Shown here: one piece after another, positions 1 to 6,040 of the stretch
Layout of the letters: every line of letters begins with the position of its first letter
Numbering within the stretch: the first letter of the stretch is position 1
Assembly: GCA_038258185.1 (NCBI GenBank)
Contig: JBBSQD010000065.1
Coordinates: 1-25,350 of the forward strand
DNA from: JAIOHN01 sp038258185
GTDB taxonomy: Bacteria > Chloroflexota > Anaerolineae > Aggregatilineales > Phototrophicaceae
Direction: 5' to 3'
DNA length: 25,350 nt
The notes under the pieces: generated by a model
Databases searched by the model: none
Told to the model about the DNA's origin: nothing
The model's input: only the letters and a program-made list of their open reading frames with translations
Made by a program: the position numbers and the translations under genes

Positions 1-1
1 C

Positions 2-124
2 TTGGTGGAGTGTTTCATTGGCAAAATCAAGCACTTTCGGCACATCTTTTCTCGGTTTGACAAGCTGGATAGTTCCTATTCCGGTTTTCTCCACTTTGTC
101 GGCGTTTTGATTTGGTTGCGTTGA
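2..124 (+). CDS. IS5-family-like transposase, C-terminal end (partial)
   Basis: An open frame enters from the left edge and ends at TGA 122-124, giving 40 residues. It begins LVECFIGKIKHFR and ends FVGVLIWLR. This matches the C-terminal end of IS5-type DDE transposases, where a Glu followed by a basic, aromatic helix and an R-[FY]-DKL motif carries the last catalytic acid. Here that Glu would be residue 3 of the fragment, followed by SRFDKLDSSY. The start and the rest of the element lie outside the window. The right end of the element must lie within the about 14 bases before the RIO kinase stop codon at 139. The family call rests on this motif alone. Confidence 0.75.
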   Translation: MVECFIGKIKHFRHIFSRFDKLDSSYSGFLHFVGVLIWLR

Positions 125-138
125 AATGTCAACACAAC

Positions 139-1137
139 CTAGTAGTCTTCTTCTTCGATTGCTTCTTCCCAATCAATGGGCGGTTCGCTGCCGTGCTGCT
201 GCCACAACCGATCCATAATCGCCTGTGCATCCCGCTTGACTCCCTGCTGCGCGAAATAATCACAGATGCGCTGCACGTCACGCCGCAGAATGAAATAGGC
301 GTTGGCATTAGTCGCTACTTCTGTCACCTGCGGGAAGTCAATCAGGGTGATTTCGCCCTCCCAGTACAGGATATTGTATGCGGACAGATCCCCATGAATC
401 AGACCATGTTGCAGCATAATCTCGATATCGCTCAGCACCACTTCCAGCAACGGCGCGGCTTCGTCCGGGCTCAGGCGCAGCTCATTGAGCGTGTGCGCTG
501 ATTCGTAACGATCCCCACAGTAACTCATCAGAATCGCGTTCTCATTAAAATTAATGGGCTGCGGCACATGCGCACCCGCCGCGTACAGTTTTTGCAGCGT
601 GGTGTATTCGTACATCAGCCACGAAGTGTGTTCCAACTGTTCGCCCATACTGGTCTTTTTACCCAGCGCACGCATCAAACGGTGATCGGTCTTCTTCACC
701 GCTTTCCCGTTGGCTTTCAGGATGGCGCGGCCTTCACGGTACACTTTATCGTTGCGCAGATTGCGGAACATGCGCGGACGGTAGACCTTCGCTGCCAGCA
801 GTTCATGTTCGGTGCTGGGATTGGCTTCACAGCGATAAACTGTCGCCTCTTTACCGCCTTTGACCTGCGCCAGCACATCGGTGATCAGCTTCTGCTCGTA
901 AAATGAGCGTATCGAGTCCAGCAACCAGCCTTCCTCAAACAGCGCGGGTTTATAGGTGGTGTTAAAGCCATTTTCCAGACCTACTGCATCGACAATATCG
1001 GCAATCACCTCAGATTGGTCACGGCGCGGGATATGGTGTACTTTCGGTTTACGCTTGCGTCGTGCCTGACGATCCGTCTGCAGCGGGTCGAAGCGCGATT
1101 CATATTCGCTATAGCGTTCAAAATCAATGTCACTCAA
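139..1137 (-). CDS. RIO-type serine/threonine protein kinase
   Basis: 332 residues. The RIO kinase signature is complete. There is a glycine-rich ATP loop KGGKEATVY (about 93-101), an ATP-binding Lys in LLAAKVYR (K117), the catalytic loop HGDLSAYN (248-255, Asp250 and Asn255), and the metal-binding LIDFPQ (Asp267). RIO kinases are atypical kinases, or ATPases, linked to small ribosomal subunit maturation in archaea and eukaryotes. Bacterial members are less well understood. The N-terminus is basic (RRKRKPK) and the C-terminus very acidic. The start is TTG at 1137, chosen because GAGGA lies 6-7 bases upstream. It overlaps the GNAT gene by 8 bases, so the two are translationally coupled. Lying downstream of rsgA suggests a ribosome-assembly role, which is inference. 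The stop codon abuts an IS end. Confidence 0.93.
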   Translation of the reverse strand: MSDIDFERYSEYESRFDPLQTDRQARRKRKPKVHHIPRRDQSEVIADIVDAVGLENGFNTTYKPALFEEGWLLDSIRSFYEQKLITDVLAQVKGGKEATVYRCEANPSTEHELLAAKVYRPRMFRNLRNDKVYREGRAILKANGKAVKKTDHRLMRALGKKTSMGEQLEHTSWLMYEYTTLQKLYAAGAHVPQPINFNENAILMSYCGDRYESAHTLNELRLSPDEAAPLLEVVLSDIEIMLQHGLIHGDLSAYNILYWEGEITLIDFPQVTEVATNANAYFILRRDVQRICDYFAQQGVKRDAQAIMDRLWQQHGSEPPIDWEEAIEEEDY

Positions 1138-1795
1138 AGCTATTTCCTCGTTTAGTCGTTAATGTCGGGTTCTCTAACACCCCAACTACCTGAAACCATT
1201 CCGGTTCAGGACGGGGGTTGCGTTCAATGCTCATGCCCAGGCGGCGCATCACCGCTATCGAGTTTTCGTTGTCAAATTCTGTCGTGGCGATAATCCGCTT
1301 CAGGTTAAGCTGCCCAAAAGCATAATCAATCATGGCCTGCGCGGCTTCTGTCGCATAGCCTTTTCGTTGATGGCCAGCCAGCAGCGCCCAGAACAGCCCA
1401 AATTCCGGCATATTCAGGCCATCATCCGCAGCGAGTTGCTGCTGGTGATAGTAGGGAAGCTGGCCGAATGGCCCCATACTCTGCACGAGTCCTACTCCAC
1501 CCACCACACGATTTTCGGCTTTCAGCACAATCGCATAATCACCGTAAGGTGGCTGATAGAGATTCGCCAGCGCGTCATAATTCAGAATGACCCATTCCAG
1601 CCAACGCTGACGTTCAGCCAGCCCTTCGACCTCAGTCAATGAGGCGTCAATCCAGCCCGCGTCTTTATAAAACTGGTAGACAACGGGCAAATCCGCCATC
1701 GTAAAACGCCGGATCAGCAGACGGTCAGTTTCCAGTGTCGGCATGGCTGTGCCGCTGTAAGTTTCTAAGGTTAATTCAGTATTCGCTATCGTCAT
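1130..1795 (-). CDS. GNAT-family N-acetyltransferase (RimJ/RimL-like)
   Basis: 221 residues. The N-terminal LETDRLLIRRFTMADLPVVYQFY is typical of RimJ/RimL-type GNAT enzymes, which move acetyl from acetyl-CoA to an amine, often a protein N-terminus or a small molecule. The acetyl-CoA loop region is seen in GHQRKGYATEAAQAMIDYAF (about 141-160). The usual C-terminal half follows, IIATTEFDNENSIAVMRRLGM, where N-x-x-S-xx-V-M-x-x-LGM is the family pattern. ATG 1795 has AAGGA six bases upstream. The gene starts 11 bases after rsgA and overlaps the RIO kinase gene, so the three form one operon. The substrate cannot be told. A ribosomal protein target would fit the neighbours but is speculation. Confidence 0.9.
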   Translation of the reverse strand: MTIANTELTLETYSGTAMPTLETDRLLIRRFTMADLPVVYQFYKDAGWIDASLTEVEGLAERQRWLEWVILNYDALANLYQPPYGDYAIVLKAENRVVGGVGLVQSMGPFGQLPYYHQQQLAADDGLNMPEFGLFWALLAGHQRKGYATEAAQAMIDYAFGQLNLKRIIATTEFDNENSIAVMRRLGMSIERNPRPEPEWFQVVGVLENPTLTTKRGNSFE

Positions 1796-1806
1796 GATAA
1801 GTCCTT

Positions 1807-3033
1807 CTAGTCGCTCAAACCGGCATGGATGAGCTTGTAACTGTGATAGCGCGTCTCGGCAATATCACCCGCCTCGACCGCTTCACGTACCGCACACCCC
1901 GGTTCATTGACGTGCTGGCAGTCACGGAAACGACAGCGATCAGCGGCTTCGTCCATTTCCGGGAAATACGCCACCAGTTCGTCGGGATGCAGGCCGGTTA
2001 AGCCAAACTCGCGGATACCGGGCGTATCGACCACTGCGCCCCCATCGGCCAGTTTCAGCCAGACCGCCTGTGTCGTGGTGTGGCGACCTTCGCCGCTGGC
2101 ATCACTCACCTGGCTGGTGCGCAGGCTCAGACCCGGCTGTACCTGTGAGATCAGCGAAGATTTGCCCACGCCAGACATACCACTCAGCACGCTGGTGTGA
2201 CCATACAACGCCGCCCGCAGATCATCCACGCCTTCACCGTTGACCGCACTGGTGCGGATCACCGGATAGCCGAGGTCGAGATAAGGCTGCATTTTGATCA
2301 CAAAATCGACCTCATCGTCAATCAGATCACTCTTGTTGATACAGATTATAGGGTCGAGGTCATTCATCTGGGCGAATACCAGATAACGATCGACCATTTC
2401 CAGCCACAGCGGCGGATTCAGCCACGCGGCCACGATCAGCAATTGATCGACATTGGCGACGATAATCTGCTGCATGTGCGTGTAAAACGGATCGGGTCGC
2501 GCCAGGACGCTGCGTCGGGGCAGGACACTTTCGACAATCCCGCCACCCGCGCCATCCTCGGTAATGATGACTTGATCGCCGACTGCCACCGCGTTCATAT
2601 AGCCGGTTTCCTCAGCGGTCAGGTTGCCGCGCAGGCCACATAACACCACATAGTCGCCCATATCGACCCGGCACAATCCCTTGCTGACTTCGATCACCAG
2701 CCCGGTGCTACCTTCCACTGATTCGGATTTGCTCGGTTCATCTCCCTCCGACTCCTCGACTGGAGAGGTGCGGAAGGCCAGCGATTCCACAGTGCGGCGG
2801 CGTTCTTTTTCCGCCAGCGGCATAATGCGTTCCGTGGTTTCATAGTCAATATCTTCCCATGCCTCCAGATCTTCAACATCATCGATGTGATCGGGAATCC
2901 AGTCTTTACGGCGCGAAGTTTTTGTCGACTGACTACGTTTCATTTTCTTATTGGCAGATTTCAGACTTTTACTGCGCTCGGCCTTTTTCATGCCTTTGAT
3001 ATGGCGTTCTACCTGATTTTGCTTGTCAGACAC
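1807..3033 (-). CDS. rsgA: Small ribosomal subunit biogenesis GTPase RsgA
   Basis: Circularly permuted GTPase that acts late in 30S subunit maturation. Counting from GTG 3033 (408 residues), an OB-fold lies at about 110-170, followed by G4 NKSD (233-236), the P-loop GMSGVGKS (285-292), G3 DTPG (336-339) and the zinc knuckle C-x4-C-x-H-x5-C (Cys367, Cys372, His374, Cys380). The permuted order G4-G1-G3 is diagnostic. GTG 3033 was chosen over the farther ATG 3087 because GGAAGGAAA sits about nine bases upstream of it and no site precedes 3087. Oddity: the about 105 residues before the OB-fold are longer than in most RsgA proteins, basic at first (KKMKRSQSTKTSRR) and then strongly acidic. First gene of the operon with GNAT and RIO kinase. 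No convincing promoter of its own lies between the terminator-like hairpin and its start. Confidence 0.95.
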   Translation of the reverse strand: MSDKQNQVERHIKGMKKAERSKSLKSANKKMKRSQSTKTSRRKDWIPDHIDDVEDLEAWEDIDYETTERIMPLAEKERRRTVESLAFRTSPVEESEGDEPSKSESVEGSTGLVIEVSKGLCRVDMGDYVVLCGLRGNLTAEETGYMNAVAVGDQVIITEDGAGGGIVESVLPRRSVLARPDPFYTHMQQIIVANVDQLLIVAAWLNPPLWLEMVDRYLVFAQMNDLDPIICINKSDLIDDEVDFVIKMQPYLDLGYPVIRTSAVNGEGVDDLRAALYGHTSVLSGMSGVGKSSLISQVQPGLSLRTSQVSDASGEGRHTTTQAVWLKLADGGAVVDTPGIREFGLTGLHPDELVAYFPEMDEAADRCRFRDCQHVNEPGCAVREAVEAGDIAETRYHSYKLIHAGLSD

Positions 3034-3083
3034 TGCTGAATTTCCTTCCCGTAAGGGGTGCTTGTTTACATGTATAAAGTGAA

Positions 3084-3117
3084 TCAAAAACAGCCATGGT
3101 TACTTGTAACATGGCTG
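3084..3117 (-). terminator. Terminator-like hairpin upstream of rsgA
   Basis: On the minus strand CAGCCATG (3117-3110) pairs with CATGGCTG (3098-3091), and the inner TTAC/GTAA extends the stem past a single bulged G. It is followed directly by TTTTTGATTC. This is a Rho-independent terminator in the minus direction, only about 50 bases before the rsgA start codon. It could act as an attenuator for rsgA or end the small upstream transcript. Confidence 0.7.
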
Positions 3118-3119
3118 TA

Positions 3120-3197
3120 GAATCAAAACAGCCACGACGACCTGCTCGGGGCTTCAGAATCACAAAAGCCAGCGAGCCTTATCGGTGCGCCGTGGCC
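3120..3197 (-). promoter_or_regulatory. Long nested RNA stem with U-tract, second terminator-like element before rsgA
   Basis: On the minus strand GGCCACGGCG (3197-3188) pairs with CGTCGTGGCT (3139-3130) using two G-U pairs. Inside it, GCTCG (3177-3173) pairs with CGAGC (3148-3144) and GGCTT (3170-3166) with AAGCC (3154-3150). The outer stem is followed by GTTTTGATTC. The G-U pairs work only for minus-strand RNA, which fits transcription toward rsgA. The tail copies that of the next hairpin almost exactly. Confidence 0.55.
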
Positions 3198-3239
3198 GTT
3201 AAATTGTCTTTAGAGCGAAATTAAAGTTCTGGGGACAGT

Positions 3240-3305
3240 TTAGCGGGCAGCAGGCGCACTTAAATTAAACACAATTGCCGGGTATTTATTCATTTGGGCT
3301 GTCAT
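3240..3305 (-). CDS. Putative 21-residue leader peptide or small protein
   Basis: ATG 3305 is preceded by a perfect AGGAGG (3320-3315) with a nine-base spacer. The ORF encodes 21 residues, MTAQMNKYPAIVFNLSAPAA plus a final Arg, and stops at TAA 3240. A good promoter lies just upstream (3376-3347) and the nested stem and two U-tract hairpins lie downstream. The peptide has no run of one amino acid, so it is not a classical amino-acid attenuation leader, and no transmembrane or signal segment is clear. It may be a leader peptide that couples ribosome status to rsgA expression, or a small protein with its own mRNA. I do not recognise the peptide. The strong ribosome site is the main support. Confidence 0.45.
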   Translation of the reverse strand: MTAQMNKYPAIVFNLSAPAAR

Positions 3306-3346
3306 GCTAATACGCCTCCTGTGGGGTAGTTATTCTAACCAACGAT

Positions 3347-3376
3347 AATCTAGCACATTTTTTAGGTAGCTGTCAA
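3347..3376 (-). promoter_or_regulatory. Sigma-70-type promoter for the rsgA leader
   Basis: Minus-strand TTGACA (3376-3371), an 18-base spacer and TAGATT (3352-3347, within TAGATTAT). The -35 is perfect. Transcription would start near 3340, about 20 bases before the Shine-Dalgarno sequence of the 21-codon ORF. Confidence 0.65.
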
Positions 3377-3410
3377 GCACCCAGCGGCCTGATTTGTAAG
3401 AAATGCCGAA

Positions 3411-3442
3411 TCAAAAGAGGCGAAACGGATTTCGCCCCTCTT
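3411..3442 (-). terminator. Terminator of the def/DsbA-family unit
   Basis: On the minus strand AAGAGGGGCGAAA (3442-3430) pairs with TTTCGCCTCTTTT (from 3425 leftward), with loop TCCG and two G-U pairs. It is followed by the TTTTGATTC tail. It lies a few bases after the oxidoreductase stop codon at 3449. Confidence 0.75.
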
Positions 3443-3448
3443 GTAGCA

Positions 3449-4051
3449 TCAGGATACATCCTGCGATTGAATGCGCTCGATCAGTTCGAGCAGCACCTCA
3501 TAGGGTTGTGCCCCACTCACCAGATACTTCTCCTCGAAGACCAGCGCAGGGACACCACTCAGGCCGTACTGCATCGCCTGTTGAATATCGGCATTCACCT
3601 GCTGTTCCAGTTGTGGATCGCTGAGCGCGGCCAGAAATGCGGCACCATCCAGACCAACCGATTCTGCGACTTCGCGCATCACCTGATCATCCTCGATATT
3701 GCGCGCATCCTGCCAGTAAGCGCGGAACATTGCCGCATGATAGGCTTCGCCTTTGCCCTGCGCCTCAGCATATTTCGCGCCGATCAGCGCCGGACGGCTG
3801 TTGATGCCAAACGGGCCGCTGTTAATCTCCACGCCGTAGCGTTCGCGAGCCATCGCCATCATTTGCGGTTGTGCCGCCTCGATTCGCTGCCGGTAGGACT
3901 CCGGAATCGGCGGCGAACCGGCTGGCCGCAGTTCATACGAGCGCCATGTAATTTCTAATCCGTGTGAATCCTTGAGCTTCTCCAGACTGGAGGAGACGAG
4001 AAAACACCACGGTCAGACAAAATCTGACCAGACATCCACGTGAATAGTCAT
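3449..4051 (-). CDS. DsbA/FrnE-family thiol oxidoreductase, probable selenoprotein (in-frame TGA = Sec13)
   Basis: 200 residues if TGA 4015-4013 is read through. From ATG 4051 (AAGGAG seven bases upstream) the frame reads MTIHVDVWSDFV, then TGA, then PWCFLVSSSLEKLKDSHG, and runs open to the stop at 3449. DsbA/FrnE-family proteins carry S-D-x-V-C-P-W-C at this place, so the TGA falls exactly on the first, nucleophilic Cys of the CxxC motif. The rest is intact: ITWRSYELRPAGSPPIP, FGINSRPALIGAKYAEAQGK, and the cis-Pro loop LSGVPALVF near the end. A SECIS-like hairpin follows the TGA. Read as selenocysteine this is a U-P-W-C thioredoxin-fold oxidoreductase. Standard gene calling would start only at 3862 and lose the active site. 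It lies 82 bases after def. Alternatives are a nonsense mutation or a base error (TGC/TGT to TGA). No sel genes are in the window. Confidence 0.8.
3980..4015 (-). promoter_or_regulatory. Candidate bacterial SECIS element with UGA codon
   Basis: Minus strand: TGA at 4015-4013, then 25 bases, then the apical triloop GTC (3987-3985), closed by a five-pair stem CTCCA (3992-3988)/TGGAG (3984-3980). One mismatch and two further pairs (T-A, C-G) lie below. Known bacterial SECIS elements lie inside the coding region just after the UGA. They have a short upper stem and a G among the first loop bases at roughly 16-37 bases from UGA. All three conditions are met. The short stem leaves some doubt. Confidence 0.6.
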
Positions 4052-4133
4052 GTTCATGCTCCTTTACAATAAATCCACTCTGATTGTAATCCGCGGTTCG
4101 CTTTTAAGGCAGGGCGCGAAGTGGAAATTGGCG

Positions 4134-4676
4134 TTATAGCAGAAGGCTGCCCACCTCAACGAAGTTTTCTTCGCCATCCTCATCGGTCTGCTGAACATAG
4201 AGCTTGCCGCCCTTTTCCATGCGATCCAAAAAGAGCATGCCGTTGAGATGGTCAATTTCGTGATGGACAACAGTTGCGTCGATGCCTTCGACCCGCAGGG
4301 TAATTTTGTTCCAGTCTTCATCACGCGCCGTAAAAATCAGCCATGAGGGACGTAGTGTGTCCCATGTCACTAATCCCGGCATACTCAGGCAGCCATCAAA
4401 GCCTTTCGCCAGCGGCCCACTCTCGGTAATCACCGGGTTGATGATCGCCAGCGGCGGCTCCATTTCGCCCTTGTCCTGACCAAAACAGACCAGAGCGACT
4501 TTTTTCCAGACACCGATTTGCGGCGCGGCCAATCCCGCTCCCGGTTGGCTGGCTAAGGTGTCTTTGAGATCACGAATCAGTTGTTGAGTTTGCGTGTCCA
4601 GCCGCTTGACCTGAAAGGATTTCCGGCGCAGTTTCGCCTCATCCTGAGGATACTGAAGCACTTTTTTAATGGGCAT
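4134..4676 (-). CDS. def: Peptide deformylase
   Basis: 180 residues from the second of two adjacent ATG codons (4679 or 4676). CAGG lies seven bases before the second. The enzyme removes the formyl group from the N-terminal Met of new proteins using a metal ion. All three motifs are seen: GAGLAAPQIG (about 46-55), DGCLSMPG with the metal-binding Cys (about 96), and HHEIDHLNG with the HExxH zinc or iron ligands (about 138-146). Motif 2 begins Asp rather than the usual Glu, a mild change. The C-terminus has a short acidic tail, TDEDGEENF. It is transcribed away from prfA and is followed on the same strand by the DsbA/FrnE-family gene. Confidence 0.95.
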   Translation of the reverse strand: MPIKKVLQYPQDEAKLRRKSFQVKRLDTQTQQLIRDLKDTLASQPGAGLAAPQIGVWKKVALVCFGQDKGEMEPPLAIINPVITESGPLAKGFDGCLSMPGLVTWDTLRPSWLIFTARDEDWNKITLRVEGIDATVVHHEIDHLNGMLFLDRMEKGGKLYVQQTDEDGEENFVEVGSLLL

Positions 4677-4788
4677 CATCGACCTGCTTCTGTGAATGGG
4701 ATGTGTAAAGGTCGAATTTTAACTAATCATTCGCTGGATTGTAAAGTCAGGCTGAGCTTTATCTCTATGCTCATGGCCTATCCATGCG

Positions 4789-4794
4789 TATAAT
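4789..4794 (+). promoter_or_regulatory. Possible -10 box of prfA
   Basis: A perfect TATAAT lies about 45 bases before the prfA start codon, in the def/prfA divergent gap. No good -35 hexamer is found at the usual distance, so the promoter call rests on the -10 box and position. Confidence 0.4.
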
Positions 4795-4838
4795 TGAAAT
4801 ATACATAAACTCAATGCAATATGCAGGAAAAACAGACA

Positions 4839-5906
4839 ATGCTCAATAAATTGTCAGGTATCGAAGACCGTTACGAAGAATTAGAGCGCTTGATGAGCGA
4901 CCCTGAATCCATGGCGGATTATTCCAAAGTCGTCGAGTATTCCAAAGAACGTTCCAGCCTGGAAGCGATCATCACCGTCTATCGCGAATATAAGAGTCAG
5001 GTGCAGCAGTTGGATGAGGCGCGTACCCTCCTGCGCGAAGAGACTGACCCGGAACTGCGCGAACTGGCTGAAGAAGAAATGATCATGCTGGAAGAAAGCA
5101 CCGTTGATCTGGAAGCGCAGTTAACCGTGCTGCTGCTGCCCAAAGATCCGCGCGATGATAAAAACGTCATCGTGGAAATCCGCGCTGGGGCGGGTGGCGA
5201 CGAGGCTGGTCTGTTCGTGGCGGATCTGTATCGTATGTATAGTTATTATGCCGAGCAGCGTAACTGGAAAGTCAACATCATCGATCAGCACGAAACCGGT
5301 GTGGGTGGCTTCAAAAATATCGTCTTTGAGGTCAAAGGTCAGGGTGCTTACAGCCGCTTAAAATACGAGAGTGGTGTCCATCGTGTTCAGCGTGTGCCAG
5401 AGACAGAAAGCCAGGGGCGTATCCACACCAGCACCATCACCGTCGCTGTGCTGGCGGAAGTCGATGAAGTGGATGTCGAGCTGGATATGAGCGATGTCCG
5501 CGTGGATGTCTACCGCAGCCAGGGCGCGGGTGGGCAGTCCGTCAATACCACCGACTCTGCGGTTCGTATGACTCACGTGCCGACGGGTGTCGTGGTCGAA
5601 GTACAGGATGAGCGCAGTCAGTTGCAGAATCGTATGCGCGCCAAGCAGATTTTGCTGGCACGTCTGTACGAGGCCGAAATGGAACGCCAGCGCAGCGTGC
5701 AGGAAAGCGAACGCCGTGGTCAGATCGGCAGCGGTGATCGTTCTGAGAAAATCCGCACCTATAACTATCCACAGAACCGCGTGACCGACCATCGCATCAA
5801 TGTCAGCGTGTATGATTTGCCGCGTGTGATGGATGGCGATCTGGAAACATTCATTGATGAATTATCGACGCGCGATCAGGCCGAAAAACTGGCGATGCGC
5901 GAATAA
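4839..5906 (+). CDS. prfA: Peptide chain release factor 1
   Basis: 355 residues. It ends translation at UAA and UAG by hydrolysing peptidyl-tRNA. The catalytic GGQ is at about 231-233 in SQGAGGQSVNTTDSAVR. The codon-recognition tripeptide is PET (about 187-189) in RVQRVPETESQGR, a P-x-T type as in RF1 and unlike the SPF of RF2. The RAGAGGDEA motif of domain 2 is present near 115-123. ATG 4839 (MLNKLSGIEDRYEELERLM) is chosen over ATG 4821 because GCAGGAAA lies between them and RF1 proteins usually begin this way. Length is normal. It is followed by a terminator and divergent from def. Confidence 0.97.
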   Translation: MLNKLSGIEDRYEELERLMSDPESMADYSKVVEYSKERSSLEAIITVYREYKSQVQQLDEARTLLREETDPELRELAEEEMIMLEESTVDLEAQLTVLLLPKDPRDDKNVIVEIRAGAGGDEAGLFVADLYRMYSYYAEQRNWKVNIIDQHETGVGGFKNIVFEVKGQGAYSRLKYESGVHRVQRVPETESQGRIHTSTITVAVLAEVDEVDVELDMSDVRVDVYRSQGAGGQSVNTTDSAVRMTHVPTGVVVEVQDERSQLQNRMRAKQILLARLYEAEMERQRSVQESERRGQIGSGDRSEKIRTYNYPQNRVTDHRINVSVYDLPRVMDGDLETFIDELSTRDQAEKLAMRE

Positions 5907-5921
5907 TCTCTAGCTGAGACA

Positions 5922-5948
5922 GGGCGCAGGCATGCGCCCTTTTCCCTT
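5922..5948 (+). terminator. Rho-independent terminator of prfA
   Basis: GGGCGCA (5922-5928) pairs perfectly with TGCGCCC (5933-5939) with loop GGCA, followed by TTTTCCCTT. It lies 15 bases after the prfA stop. Confidence 0.85.
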
Positions 5949-6040
5949 CACAAACCTCGTTATATTCATCTTTCCCTCATAATCACCTTAATTCAGCAGG
6001 TTATACTCAGGCCATCATCAGGTGAGTTAAGGAGTTTATC

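Noticed and set aside
112..501. 129-residue plus-strand frame opposite the RIO kinase
   Set aside because: It lies fully antisense to a gene with a complete kinase signature, has no family pattern and no ribosome site.
2197..2643. 148-residue plus-strand frame opposite rsgA
   Set aside because: Shadow of the conserved RsgA frame; its composition follows the antisense codons.
5358..5792. 144-residue minus-strand frame inside prfA
   Set aside because: Antisense to the most conserved part of RF1, including GGQ. No support of its own.
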